Of a stretch of 64,000 nt of DNA, positions 22,586-34,160 are shown piece after piece; the stretch's first letter is position 1, and each line of letters opens with the position of its first letter. The translations under genes were made by a program, and so were the position numbers. Under the pieces are notes generated by a model. It had not been told where the DNA came from. It saw nothing but the letters and a program-made list of their open reading frames with translations, and did no database searches. The DNA comes from Siphonodentalium dalli (lineage: Eukaryota; Mollusca; Scaphopoda; Gadilida; Siphonodentaliidae). Location of the stretch: assembly GCA_032622095.1 (NCBI GenBank), contig CP136063.1, positions 203,719,934 through 203,783,933 of the forward strand, given 5' to 3'.

Positions 22586-22848
22586 GCAAAGCTGATGGTG
22601 TGACAGCGACTAACACTGTGTCAGGGCTGATGGGATTGAAGGGGAGTGGCCAGCCATGGCCGAATGTTGGAAATGAGGCTAGGACGACATACGGTGGAGT
22701 TTCCGGTAACGCCATTCGGCCAATAGCACTGCGAGCAGTCTCGGCCATCGCCAGGGAGATACCAGGGTTCCCGATCTTAGCTACAGGGGGAATTGACTCT
22801 GCCGAGGCTGGGCTGCAGTTTCTCCACGCAGGAGCGTCTGTTCTGCAG
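22586..22848 (+). CDS. DPYD: DPYD exon, fusion of human exons 18 and 19, FMN phosphate-binding region
   Basis: A 263-bp exon whose length equals human exon 18 (120) plus exon 19 (143), so the human intron 18 position is uninterrupted. It encodes [20 protein letters not shown] (Asn736 and Thr737 contact the pyrimidine), then [20 protein letters not shown], and [20 protein letters not shown] with the FMN-phosphate loop ATGGI. Acceptor cactatag at 22585, donor ctgcag|gtattt at 22849. A 39-bp identical direct repeat flanks the exon (22523-22561 and 23338-23376). Confidence 0.96.
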
Positions 22849-23337
22849 GTATTTATCATTTTATCTGTTATTTGCACTTCATTCTAGTGTTGTCCTGGGT
22901 ATTTTGGGAATGGATCTGGGGCCCGCTACAAGTGTGAAAAAATATCTTGGAGAAGGGTTAAATTTGGGAGTTTTAGGCCACATGCTCATTAATCATTACT
23001 TTATACTACAAAGTGAGATAGAGGATTCAGAGTTAACTCCCTCACAATAGCAGTCCCATAATACCATAATACAAGGTCCATATTGTAAATAATTTTGAAG
23101 GTACTAGATAATCCACCATCTTCCACAAATGCTCATTGTTTGCACCTTAAATTTCTGTTGGTGTGTGCATGACAGAACATCTATGTCTAAAATGCGTCCG
23201 CATCTGACTGATATCTGGTTGAGAGCTCAAAATGATAATGTTCTCCTCGTCAGCTGACTGCGTCACAGTTCATGTACATCGAGTGTTGTCCTAGAATTAC
23301 GGCAGTCAACTCGCTTTGTCCGCTTTATCCTGACACT

Positions 23338-23376
23338 GGGTCACTGGTATACACTGTAACAGGTCAATGTTCATTA
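23338..23376 (+). repeat. 39-bp direct repeat, downstream copy
   Basis: Identical to 22523-22561, 815 bp away, on the other side of the 18/19 exon. Confidence 0.9.
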
Positions 23377-23691
23377 GTCCTTCCTTGACAGGAGCTTCCT
23401 AAAATTTTGCGGAAAAAACCCTGTGCCAATGCATTCTCTAATGCGAGTCTCCCTTTTGGAGACTCGCATATATATAAGAGAATGCACTGAGAAATTTATG
23501 TGAATGTTGATTTTGAAGGACTTAGCTGTCATATCTGCACCTATAGAGACCAACAGTGTTAATCCTTTCATGACAGGGAGCTGTGCTGGTGCAGCATTAA
23601 AGATTCTGTGCCAAGTGTTTGCTTCTCATTTGGAAGAGATTTGTGTGGGTACTTTCAGCAGTAACTTAGGATACTGACTCATTAACCCTTT
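23377..23691. mobile_element. PB-MITE group A remnants
   Basis: A right-end type hairpin at 23390-23492 (gagtctcccttttggagactcgc) and a left end at TTAA 23559 (tcctttcatgacagggagctg) that is not completed. Confidence 0.6.
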
Positions 23692-23923
23692 CATGATGGG
23701 AGCCGCGCTGGTGCAGCATTAAAGACCCTGTGCCATAGGGAGCCTCGCATATATAAGATAATACACTGGCTTACAAGGTCGAGGTAAATATTGTTAGGGC
23801 AATATATTCTCTTATGGTCTTATGTATGTGAGGCTCCCATGTGGGAGACTTGCATATATCAAAGAATACATTGGCACAGGGATTTCACAAAATTTCAGGA
23901 AGCTCCAGTCATGGAAGGGTTAA
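23692..23923. mobile_element. PB-MITE group A, complete
   Basis: TTAA at 23692-23695 and 23920-23923; ends CCCTTTCATGATGGGAGC and the inverse of gctccagtcatggaaggg. Its left flank aacttaggatactgactc is shared with the copy at 45163, so flank and element were duplicated together. Confidence 0.85.
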
Positions 23924-23964
23924 GAATCAACTGTAGACGAAACTGGAAGAATTTTATTGGGAAG

Positions 23965-24167
23965 TGTTGAGTATACCTGATGTACGCATGGGCATAGAAG
24001 TGCATGCCGCGAGTATGTGATTGACAGAGGGACTGCATGTGTAGTATAAAAGAGAATACACGTGGTGAGCTAGGAGAGATTGAGTACGAACGCCTGATGG
24101 GAAATACGTTATGATATACTTTATGATATAGAATAAAACTATATAACGAAAACTCAAGACTCCAACA
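23965..24167 (+). repeat. 5' LTR of Ty3/gypsy element
   Basis: Begins tgttgagtatacc and ends gactccaaca. Contains a TATA box (tataaa at 24045-24050) and a polyadenylation signal (aataaa at 24132-24137), as expected for an LTR promoter and terminator. Confidence 0.93.
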
Positions 24168-24180
24168 TGGTGTCAGAAGT
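24168..24180 (+). other. Retrotransposon primer-binding site
   Basis: tggtgtcagaagt directly abuts the 5' LTR; TGG pairs with a tRNA CCA end. The tRNA species was not assigned. Confidence 0.8.
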
Positions 24181-24212
24181 AAACTGACCGACAATTTTGA
24201 ACACCAGGAATT

Positions 24213-25010
24213 ATGCCGACGTTTAACCCACCAGAGGAATTCGACTTTGCATCACCGTCAAAATGGACGGAGTGGAAACAGCGCTTCTTACGCTACCGGA
24301 CTGCTTCAAAGCTAGACAAGGAGGACGGGACAGTTCAGGTCTCCTCACTTATTTATGCGATGGGGCGGAGGCGGAGAACGTGTTCAAGTCGTTTGGACTA
24401 GCGGGGGATGACGAAAATAAATTTGACGTTGTGTTCAAAAAGTTCGACGAACATTTCGTGCCAAAAAGGAATGTTATACACGAAAGGGCTAGGTTCCACA
24501 ATAGAAAACAGCAAACGGGCGAATCTGTTGAAGCATATATCCGTAGTTTATACGAACTGGCAAAAACTTGTGACTTTAAAGCGACTAAACCAGAGCAGAT
24601 CCGAGACAGGATAGTTATTGGCATTCTCGACACAGAACTGTCAGAGAAACTTCAACTTCAACCGGATTTAACACTGGATAGTGCGGTGTTGACAACCAGA
24701 CAAAATGAGCTGGTTAAGGGACAAATTAAGAATCTTCAACAAAATAATGCAAGTTTTGATGAGATCCGTAATAAGAGCTACAGACAGTCACAGAAACAGT
24801 GGCATAAAGGGAAGAATCATTCAAGTTCGAAGCCCAAGACAAATCGCCGTTGCGAGCAATGCAATCGGTTTCACAGGAAGGAAGAGACGTGCCCAGCGAA
24901 TGGTAAACAGTGCCGAGCGTGTCTGAAATACAACCATTTCGCAATATGTTGCCGAAATAAGAAAAAGAACTTCGTCAGCGAAGTTACGCGGGAAGAGACA
25001 AATCCAATTC
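24213..25010 (+). pseudogene. Retrotransposon gag remnant with zinc knuckles
   Basis: Starts at ATG 24213 and is homologous to invertebrate gypsy Gag: a capsid-like segment with ENKFDVVFKKFDEHFVPKRN, then ESVEAYIRSLYELAKTCDF and IRDRIVIGILDTELSEKL. A basic nucleocapsid follows with two Cys/His clusters (CEQCNRFHRKEETC and CRACLKYNHFAICC). A one-base indel near 24365 shifts the frame, so no single open frame covers the gene. A further frame change separates it from pol near 25010. Confidence 0.85.
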
Positions 25011-25019
25011 AGCATGTTC

Positions 25020-26751
25020 ATCTGAATATTTCCTTGGAACTATTGATTCTGAATATTTCCTTGGAACTATTGATTGTGATTCGAAGGAGAGTGAACCTTG
25101 GAATACTTGTCTCAAAATATGTGAGTCGAATGTATGTTTTAAAATTGACACGGATGCGACCGTCATGTCTGAGCCTACCTACTTCAAACTAAAACGCAGA
25201 CCCAAACTCAAACCAGTACACACCGTCTTAAATAGCCCTGGGGGTAATGTAAGTTGTAAGGGTCAATATATTGCTGAAACTTTCCGGGAGGGTAAACGTT
25301 ACGCTTTTCGGATATTTGTTGTGTTGGGTAACCACCAGAACAATCTTCTGGGCAGAGGCGCTGCCACTGCAATGGCCTTGGTGAAAAGGGTCGAGGAAAT
25401 TCGCCAAGAGGTGTTTGGTACTAGTGGGCTAGTGAATTGCTCTCCTGTTCGGATCGAATTACAGCCTGATGCTAAACCTTATAGCATAACCACACCCCGT
25501 AGGGCTCCTTTTCAACTTTTCAGCAAGACAAAGGATGAGTTAGATCGCCTTGTATCTGATGGGATAATAGTCGAGGTGACGGAGCCGACAGATTGGTGCG
25601 CTCCGATGGTGCCTGTGCTGAAACCATCGGGAAAGGTACGTATATGTGTAGACCTTAAACAGCTTAACCAATCGGTGAAGCGGGAGAGATTCATAATGCC
25701 GAATCTCGATGACATATCGCCGAAATTCACAGGTATGAATAATTTCAGCAAGCTCGATGCTTCTGGAGGTTTTTACCAGATTCCTCTTGACCCTGCCAGT
25801 GCCAAGCTGACATGTTTCATCACTCCGTTCGCTAGATATTGTTTTCAGCGTGTTCCATACGGAATATCTTCCGCTCGGAAATATATCAACGTAAGATGGT
25901 TGAGCTGCTCCAAGGACTGGAAGGAGTCGATTGCCTGATCGACGATTGTATCATTTACGATAAGGATCAGGCTGAGCACGATTTCAGGTTAGCCAAGGTG
26001 CTGGATCGAATTGAGTCATCAGGTCTACGACTCAACAAAGATAAATGTGAGTTTAATAAGTCAAGGCTTGAGTACTTTGGACACATCATTAGTAAGGCCG
26101 GAATCAGCCAAACCCCAAGCGGGTTAAAGCCGTTTCAGACCTCAAGGTGCCAGAGAACGTAAAGGAATTGCAGAGGTTACTAGGTATGGTCAATTACCTA
26201 GAAAGGTATGTGCCTAACTTATCGAAAATCCTCAGCCCTATTACGGACCTTCTTAGGAAGGAACAGGCATGGTTTTGGGGACCTGAACAGGAGAAAGCGT
26301 TCGAAGTAGTTAAGACCAAATTAACAACTGCTCCGACATTAGCCTACTATGACCAGACCAAACAAGTGCGGACTCGTCCAGTTATGGTCTTGGTGGGGCC
26401 CTGTTTCTCAAAATTGGGTCAGAGTTAGCTCCGGTGGCCTATTGCTCGAGGACACTAACAAATTCTGAATGCAAATGGGCTCAAATTGAGAAGGAGTTAC
26501 TGGCGGGAGTTTGGACATGCGAAAAAATGTCAAGGTACTTCGTTGGTTTGGATTCGTTTACTTTGCTCACTGATCATAGGCCGTTGGTACCTTTAATTAA
26601 TAAGTATGACATCGACAAGGCTCCCTTGCGATGCCAAAGGCTTCTCATGCGCCTACAATGCTTTAACGTCAAAGCTGAGTACGTTCAGGGCAAAGACATG
26701 ATGGTATCAGACACCCTCTCGAGCGCCAATCTTAAGGGAAGACAGAAGTGA
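25020..26751 (+). pseudogene. Retrotransposon pol remnant: protease, reverse transcriptase, RNase H
   Basis: A 27-bp tandem duplication (25019-25072) precedes a protease-like segment in which the usual DTGA triad reads DTDA (near 25146), so protease is probably inactive. RT motifs follow: VPVLKPSGKVRICVDLKQLN, FSKLDASGGFYQIPL, and the catalytic pair in CLIDDCIIYD (codons 25941-25946). A frameshift near 25880 divides RT. RNase H ([31 protein letters not shown]) is present, but the segment with the first catalytic Asp (26340-26430) is corrupted and has an in-frame stop before 26434. Confidence 0.88.
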
Positions 26752-26773
26752 GATTGACGAGTGTGAGAGTGAC

Positions 26774-28100
26774 GTGAATATGTACGTTGAATCAGTTCAA
26801 GAACACTTGCAAGTGAAAGACTTATTGTTGTCACGAATAAAAGACTCAGAGCAAAATGACGTTGAGATGCAAAGAGTGATTACTCTAGTGCGCGACGGAT
26901 GGCCAGATAGTGCGAAATCTGTGCCTGAAAATCTTCGTGGATTCTTCTCAGTGCGCGGAGAACTATCACATGCAGGAGGACTTGTGCTATACCGCAAAAG
27001 AATCGTAATTCCAGAAGGGATAAGATCGGAAGTCATTAACAACATTCACACGGGGCATCAAGGAATTCTCAAGTGCAAGGAACGTGCCGCACAATGTGTG
27101 TGGTGGCCTCATATAAATGCGGATATTAAACATTAAAGAGCATGTCGAGAGATGCGCCATGTGCCAGATACATAAACCAGCACAATGCAAGGAGCCACTA
27201 ATCACCTCTGATCTTCCACCTGGACCGTGGTTTAAAATAGCAGCAGATGTGTGTTACGTAGGAAACAAACACTATTTAATAGTAACAGACTTTTACTCTC
27301 GATTCATTGAAATATCGACGCTGACAAGTGACTCGAGCAGCCAAGTTATTGGACAGTTAATAAATATGTTTTCTCGCTGGGGTGATCCAGTAACCCTATT
27401 CACGGACAATGCTTCATATTTCACCTCACAACAGTTCAAAGAGTTCGCTTCGGCAAGAAACTGTCAGTTGATGACGTCATCGCCCCATTATCCACAGGGA
27501 AATGGTTTCGCCGAGGCTGGGGTTAAAATTGCGAAAAGCATTCTAAAGACGCCAGATCCATTCAAAGCTCTCTCCGCATATCGAACGACAAGAGTACAAT
27601 CGACTGGCTATTCGCCTAGTGAACTAATGCTAGGGCGAAACATAAGGAGAAATCTACCTTATTTACCAGAGACTTTGGAACCAAAGTGGCCTCCACTCAA
27701 AACTGTTCAAACGAGGGATGAGAAACATAAGCAGACTTATAAGCAGTCATTTGACAGAAAAACTCAACAGTTCTGTTACCAGATCTAAAACCTGGAGATC
27801 GTGTGTGAATTCACACCGACAAGGAATCTGATCTAAAACAGGGACAATTCAAGAAGCTGACACACCTACGCATAGTTACATAGTGGATCACCACGTGGAA
27901 CTTTTCGCCGAAATCGAAGACACATTCAGGTCATACCGACCGATATTCATGGAACTGAACCTAATAATGTCATCCCTAATCAAAAACAGGATGTGCCAGT
28001 CAGCGATCCGCAGCCGATAACCGACTTATCTGGGAACAATTATGCCACTCGTTCAGGTCGACGCATACAGGCGCCAAACAGACTCATTGAAAACGCTTAA
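26774..28100 (+). pseudogene. Retrotransposon integrase remnant
   Basis: Has the HHCC zinc-binding region (HTGHQGILKCKERAAQCVWW, then HVERCAMCQIHK) split by a frameshift near 27130. The catalytic core keeps Asp codon 27246, Asp codon 27405 (FTDNASYF) and Glu codon 27513 (GFAEAGVK), giving the D,D35E spacing. After 27788 the C-terminal part is broken by stops; the end YATRSGRRIQAPNRLIENA with stop at 28098-28100 is typical of the tail of this class of pol. Confidence 0.88.
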
Positions 28101-28313
28101 CAATCACAATTCTTGTCAAAAATGTAATCTTAATTGTTTTGAACTTGTGAAATATAACATGCATGCAACATTATATAGGACAGTATAACGTGCAAGGATA
28201 TGAGTGGTGTGTAAGCTGTGTGTAAGCTGCGTGGGAGTTAGGTCAAGTTATGCCAGGTAATGTCAGAGAATGAATGTAACCGTTTCATTGCCGTACTTAT
28301 AAAAGAGGGAAGA

Positions 28314-28520
28314 TGTTGAGTATACCTGATGTACGCGTGGCCGTAGACAGTGCATGCTGCGAGTATGTGTGGTATAAAAGAGGGACTGCATGTGTGGTAT
28401 AAAAGAGAATACACGTGGTGAGCTAGGAGAGATTGAGTATGAACGCCTGATAGGAAATACGTTATGATATACTTTATGATATAGAATAAAACTATATAAC
28501 GAACACTCAAGACTCCAACA
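28314..28520 (+). repeat. 3' LTR of Ty3/gypsy element
   Basis: Matches the 5' LTR, 207 bp, tgttgag...ccaaca. It has an extra tggtataaaaga motif near 28370 where the 5' LTR has attgacaga, so two TATA-like boxes are present here (28372 and 28398). Confidence 0.93.
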
Positions 28521-28592
28521 GGAAGCCCTGATTGGTCCATCATACGGAGCCAGCACATGGCCATTTCGAGTGAATGCAGTGGATCAGATTTG

Positions 28593-29680
28593 TAGTGATG
28601 TTCCGATAATGAAAAAGCTTATCGGACCGATTTCCGATAACTGGAGGCACAATCGGCCGATTTCCGTTTCCGATTCCGATGTTTATATATATTGTGCGTT
28701 TGTTCCTATAATGGACTTATATACACCCAATGCACTCCATATCCCGCATAGTTTCAAAGCTAAATACATCAAAGAAATATATACACACTGTCGTGACAGT
28801 ATTTCTGCCAACGTCGGTTGTGTGCTTCCTTTGATGTATACCGGTAGTTGTTTTGACAAAGAGATCAAAGGTGCCGACTCAGAGTAACGTTATGACCATG
28901 TGTGGAACACTTGCATGCGGAGTAAAAGTCTTGATTGAATACTTGTAAGTTGCAACAATGTATGGAATGGCGATGATTATTAACTAAATTTTGATTGATG
29001 GATAATAATTGCTGTCATATTTGTCTGAGATTTCCCAAGTTTCCATTGGTCACACCTTTTATCTTTTAACAACTCGGAAGCTTTTATAGTTCCGCCTGCT
29101 CAATTTTTGTTTCGCAAGTTCAACGTGGAGCAAAGCGTATTTCATAGCATACGTTGTACAGACGAAAAAGCTAATTATGCCCCTACTAACGTTGATCGTT
29201 ATTGAAGACAGTTCTGATAACAACTGTATTAATTCATTCAGTGTGTGCTTCAAGTTATTGACATAGCATGTGACGTCACATGACACGTGCTCTAGAGGAA
29301 GCCTCACTGTAATCAGGTCAGCTTTTTAATTAAAGCTTTCTTTGAATCTATTTCGTGTCAACGCGATTGAACCAATAACTTTATATTACACGGGATGTCG
29401 GGCATGTGTATTGCCATTCTTATAATACATCATCACATCAGACTGCTTTGATGATGCCAATGGCTTCTTTTTAGGCTGTTACAACTGCGTTTTATATTCA
29501 ATACTACAGTTGTATTGCGTATGTTTATTAAAGCGTGCACATTGCGCTTAGATACTAGAACGTTTTTATTTATTTTGACAATCGGTAAAAGCCGATGTTC
29601 AACTGCGAGGTACGATTAATTTCCGATGGGCTATTATCGGCCGATGGCCGATTCCGATTCCGATTATCGGAACATCACTA
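28593..29680. mobile_element. hAT-type non-autonomous transposon (1088 bp)
   Basis: Inverted termini tagtgatgttccgataat, extended by repeated ccgatttccgat/ccgattccgat blocks at both ends. Perfect 8-bp target duplication cagatttg (28585-28592 and 29681-29688). No transposase domain is recognisable in the interior; a 105-codon frame near 28570 is not a known protein. Confidence 0.9.
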
Positions 29681-29688
29681 CAGATTTG

Positions 29689-30661
29689 GTGTGGTTCAAA
29701 ATTATGCCATTAAATTCCCACAGTATGACTACCGGTCAAGTTCAAAGCAATCACATGCAATCACATGCAATCACATGCAATAATAAGTCGGTGACACTAA
29801 AGCAACACTGTTTACCCAGTTAACCCATGCAATGCGATGCTGTTGAGCATCAAAATTAAAGTGTGATTTTTGGAAATTTCCAATCAAGTGACACTAAAAA
29901 GAAGGTGAGAGCACTTGGGTAAATTATCTCTCCTAATGAGCTGCATGTTCTCAATTTGTTTAAAAAATTTAGTACAATACAGGCTATTATATGAGGGGGA
30001 ACGTACATTTTTAGATGTTTATATTTTAGAACTGAGTGGGGAAATCCATTCAGTAAATGAAGAATTAAAGACACGCTTCAAAATCCAATACACCTGATAG
30101 GCTGATTATATTCGCTTATGAATTTTTCCTGGTATTGAAATAGGTCGATAAATACCTGGAAGCACCTTAAATTTTTACGAATATTATATGTCCCAGAAAG
30201 ACGCATTGAAGTAATAAAAAATACAACTTAAAAACACAATGTTCGGGCCCGGATGAAAAACTGTGATATTTGTATTCATCGGAATTCTGGAATCGGAAAC
30301 GGAATGTTCGGAAATGTTATTTGCACTATCTTAACAGAAAACTATTTTAAAACTTCACACACTGCTTTCTCCTTGTTTAAATCATCAAAATTATGTAGTA
30401 CCACTAACATTTCAGAGTGACGGCAGCTCTAGATATTCTTCCTATGGTCTAAAGCAGGCAATTTTTATGAAACCGTTGACTAAACAAATTGAACCGGAAC
30501 AAATGAAACGATCTCAAATTTATCGAAATATAAAAATAACAAAGCACGTATTTTAAGTGTTTATCAACGAATTTGTTCAAAAATTTTCTGTGTAGATATG
30601 TTTTGAGATACCTCTTACCAAAATATGTTTACAAATTTGAGGTTCGAACAAGTCATGTATG
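29689..30661 (+). other. DPYD intron segment before exon 20
   Basis: Three tandem copies of aatcacatgc at ~29749-29780; otherwise unrecognised. Confidence 0.5.
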
Positions 30662-30924
30662 TTAACCCTTCCATGATTGGAGCTTCGTGAAATTTTACGA
30701 AAACCCTGTGACAATGCATTCTCTTATATATGCAAGTCTCCCATAGGGAACCTCGAATATATAAGAGAATACATTGGCATAACAATATTTACCTTGTCCT
30801 TATAAGCCAGTGCATTCTCTTATATATGCGAGGTTCCCTTTGAGGGACTCGCATATATAAGAGAATGCACTGGCACAGGATCTTTAATGCTGCACCAGCG
30901 CAGCTCCCATCATGAAAGGGTTAA
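30662..30924. mobile_element. PB-MITE group A next to exon 20 acceptor
   Basis: TTAA at 30662-30665 and 30921-30924; termini CCCTTCCATGATTGGAGC and the inverse of gctcccatcatgaaaggg; two hairpin modules inside. It ends 23 bp before exon 20. Confidence 0.9.
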
Positions 30925-30947
30925 TACGACTATATCATCATTCACAG

Positions 30948-31124
30948 GTTTGCAGTGCTATACACAACCAGGATTACACTGTGATAGACGACTATATTAC
31001 CGGACTTAAAACTCTACTTTACCTGAAGAGTATAGAAAGTCTGAAGGAGTGGGATGGGCAGTCACCTCCGACCCCCAAACATCAGCAAGGCAAACCTGTC
31101 CAGTTATCTGATATCATTGGAAAG
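30948..31124 (+). CDS. DPYD: DPYD exon (human exon 20 equivalent), end of TIM barrel
   Basis: Encodes [20 protein letters not shown], then [20 protein letters not shown] and [19 protein letters not shown], matching the end of the FMN barrel and the start of the C-terminal domain. It is 177 bp, one codon shorter than human exon 20. Acceptor cattcacag at 30947, donor aag|gtagag at 31125, phase 0/0. A PB-MITE ends with its TTAA at 30921-30924, only 23 bp upstream of the exon, so the branch point may lie in or at the edge of the transposon. Confidence 0.95.
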
Positions 31125-31734
31125 GTAGAGTATTATAACTCACAAAATATCTCCTTGACATGGAATAAACATAGTCGTCCCCACATCCGGTTGTTACACG
31201 CAATCTGATTGGCTAAAAGATAACTATGTCCTCTGTCACCTCGGTCATCAGGGCTCTTGGTCATCAGGGCTTAAGAGTGTGTGCATAAATGGTGTTATAA
31301 GGGCACATAAAATATTGGGGTATATAAATGACCTTTGCACTGGGCTCTTTCGTGTTATCGTGACGTTCTAGCAGGGTACGTGTTAGCCATAACTTGACTT
31401 TTGCCAAATGAAAATAATTTTGGCCAAATTCTTTTAGCAGTTGCCAAATGCTATCAGTTTCTGTAACATTGATCTATATGTTTTGACAATCGCTGTTTGA
31501 ACGACTTTTAATGTTGATAGGAAAGCAGTTAATCATTAATAACTCTCGCCTCTCTAAGAGTGTTTTATCACAGAACAATAAATTAATCACCGAACAAGAA
31601 AACTGTAGAAGGGCTGCTTCATCAGAAGGACACATCGAAACACAGAGGATAAATACTAGACCCATCAATATAAATGCTATCAGAATAACTGCATCTTAAT
31701 AGAAGAGGCTTCTGTTTCTGACATAATAAAGATT
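31125..31734 (+). other. DPYD intron after exon 20
   Basis: Short direct repeat ggtcatcagggct (31241 and 31258); nothing else recognised. Confidence 0.5.
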
Positions 31735-32452
31735 TAAGGTCAATCCACATCGGAAGCGAGCGCGCAATTATAACGACCGTTTTCTGTCGTCCGTATCAGT
31801 TCTAAGCGCGCGATTTTTATACTTACACCGCAAGCGACTGAATCGCTGACCACGAGGCGATCACAGCAGTGATTTTATGCTTCGTCGATTTCTTGCTTGG
31901 TGGCAAACCAGCGGGATAATTGGGTCGCTGTCAAATAGAATATTTATATGGGCATATTCATCCTATCTGAAGATGACATACATTCTTTCGTCGTCACGAT
32001 AACAAAGGTGGTGGAGGAGAAGAGAAAATGCCTGGCAAGAGATCGACGTAATAACAGGATCGTCTGGTCAATTTTTTGTCCCAATCCATCCCAAGCTTGT
32101 GAAGTCACTTTGCCCACAATTTGCATCCCCATCCCCGATCAAACTCACAAACTGGAATTATAGAATTAAATTCAATTAAACGCAATTGCTATGAGAATTT
32201 AGGTTGACAATTAAATGAGTTTGAAAAACTCTTACATGTATATGTTTAGCAAATTCTGATTAAAATGTCCATATACATTGTATTTGTGACCTGCCTGTAA
32301 AAAGTGCATTAAATCGATTATCTACCCAAACCATCGCGTGCGACGAAGATATCTAGTCGCGTTCGATGTGAATATAAAAATCGCACGCTTTGAACTGCTA
32401 AGGACGACAGAAAACGGCAGAAAATCGCGCCCGATGTGGATTGACCCTCAAC
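31735..32452. mobile_element. TIR element with ~100-bp inverted arms, superfamily unknown
   Basis: aggtcaatccacatcgg at the left and ccgatgtggattgaccct at the right; inward the arms share ccgttttctgtcgtcc and gcgcgatttttata. About 0.72 kb, no transposase recognised, no clear target duplication. It lies in the DPYD intron after exon 20. Confidence 0.7.
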
Positions 32453-32595
32453 GACATCCACGACAGATCATGTTGCTCATAGCCGTGTTTTGATATTATC
32501 TGCTCTTTTCTCGATCTGAACCAATACGCCATAAAGAAAGAGCAACTCTACCCAACAGTAACTCAATTCTCACATATACTATAGACTGTACCCTG

Positions 32596-32790
32596 TGTCC
32601 ACAGTGGATTGTGAAAGGGCATTTTCAATGCAGAATTTGATAAAAACTAAACTAAGAAACAGATTATCAGTACCGCATCTCAATGCGTTGATGAACATTT
32701 TATTTGAAGGACAATCTATAGACAAATTTGACTTTAGTGAAGCATTTAAGACGGGTCATGTGTTAAATCTCGTTGGATTTTCAATACTGT
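32596..32790 (+). pseudogene. hAT transposase C-terminal dimerisation fragment
   Basis: Reads VSTVDCERAFSMQNLIKTKL, then RNRLSVPHLNALMNILFEG. This matches the hAT C-terminal dimerisation domain (pattern ...ERaFS...IKtklRnrLs...LnaLm), seen also in domesticated hAT-derived vertebrate proteins. Only about 65 codons are open, with no upstream catalytic region, so it is an isolated relic in the DPYD intron. Confidence 0.7.
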
Positions 32791-33419
32791 TTGATATGTA
32801 TCTCATCTGCTAGTTAATCATGTTTGCATTGTTCAGTCTGTTGTATGTATATATTGTATTGAATCATTACTGTTTAACATTAAAATGATGTGAAACACTC
32901 CAGTAGGCTGATAAAATAGAAATTGAGAATAATCTTGCTCAAAGTAGTTATTTGTTATTGAATATTAATCCAAATTGACGATACACACCGTCATTCTTAT
33001 AATTATATTAATTAAATGCAATGACTCTTGATGGCAAAATCATTTGTGTTAGATTATCGCCGATAGTTGTGTCCTGAATCGAGATGTAAATATTTACAAT
33101 TGGGCATAGTTCAGACGATGTTTTCTATGGAGTGGTATGGTCGATTTCGGCAATGTTAGTAGAATGCTACATTCCCCAGGTTGGCATAGCATCTGAGTAC
33201 TAACTTATCAATTTCACGCACCCGAACAAGTCCATGATATGTCTTTAAAAACCAATCGTAACAATAAAGTTTTGGCACACCAACATATGACGTGGCACAA
33301 CAAAAATGGTAAATGGCACAACATTTGGCACATGAAAATTTTGGGGCAGTGCGAACCCTGCTTGGGTAAGGTCTCTTATACTGTGCTCACTTTGTCGTAC
33401 CTAGATGAGAAATATGTAT

Positions 33420-33592
33420 CAGGTTTGTAGGGAAAGCTTAATTAAGCCGCTCTTGTGAAGAGCCTGTAAAATTGCAGCAGGCATCAGACTCGGCATTACT
33501 CAACAGCTGCGGTAATAATGTTAAGCGCTTAGGGTCCCTTATGTTAGGGAGATTAGTACTATATAAGCACCATTATTATTATTATTTATGTA
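33420..33592 (+). repeat. SINE-like 3' tail with ATT repeats
   Basis: taatgttaagcgcttagggtc then gtactatataagcaccatta ending (att)n resembles the shared 3' tail of many invertebrate SINEs that use an L2/RTE-type LINE. No clear tRNA head with A and B boxes was found. Confidence 0.55.
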
Positions 33593-34160
33593 CTGTAGTG
33601 TTTTCAATGTGGGACTGCTGGTCATATTACATTTACAGATAGAGTTATCACTCATTATATGAAGGGAACTTGAATGTATTTGTTTTTCAACACGAAACAC
33701 ATATACTGTGGTATTACAGATAGAGTTATCCCTCCTCTTCTGTTAATTGAAGGGAAATTATTGCAAAATGTATGGTTTTACACTTGTGAAAATAGTGGAA
33801 ATGGTTTTTCAATCCTTCTATCTGTTCATCGTTTATCTGCCCTTTAATGAAATAATGTTTATGACTGTACAACACAGAATGAGTTTGAATTGTGATTTGG
33901 TCTGATAATTTTTTTTATCAAAATTATGGACATTTTTTCGACTTTATCAATAACATTTTTCTTGGTTTCCAGTTGATAACTCCAGTTTATGGATGCCTAA
34001 TCACCACCAAACTTGGTATTGATCGAAATGGGTCAAATTAAAGTCTGAATTCAAATTTTTGATTTGGTTGAATATTCGATCACAGAAGGAGAGGAAGATA
34101 TGATTATGGAATGATTGTCCATCCATGTATTTGAATAAGTAATATTAATTTCATTTCCAG

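Larger units (their letters stand above)
23965..28520 (+). mobile_element. Ty3/gypsy LTR retrotransposon, full-length but decayed
   Basis: Two LTRs (203 and 207 bp, each TG...CA) enclose gag and pol fragments in the order gag - protease - RT - RNase H - integrase, the Ty3/gypsy order. A 5-bp duplication ggaag flanks it (23960-23964 and 28521-28525), so this is an original insertion. The primer-binding site is tggtgtcagaagt right after the 5' LTR; a purine tract aaaagagggaaga (28301-28313) precedes the 3' LTR. Reading frames are broken by several frameshifts. The LTRs differ at roughly 5% of sites plus one small rearranged patch. It lies in the intron between fused exon 18/19 and exon 20, same orientation as DPYD. 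Confidence 0.95.

Noticed and set aside
28570-28887. 105-codon frame as a gene
   Set aside because: Most of it lies inside a hAT-type non-autonomous element and it resembles no known domain.
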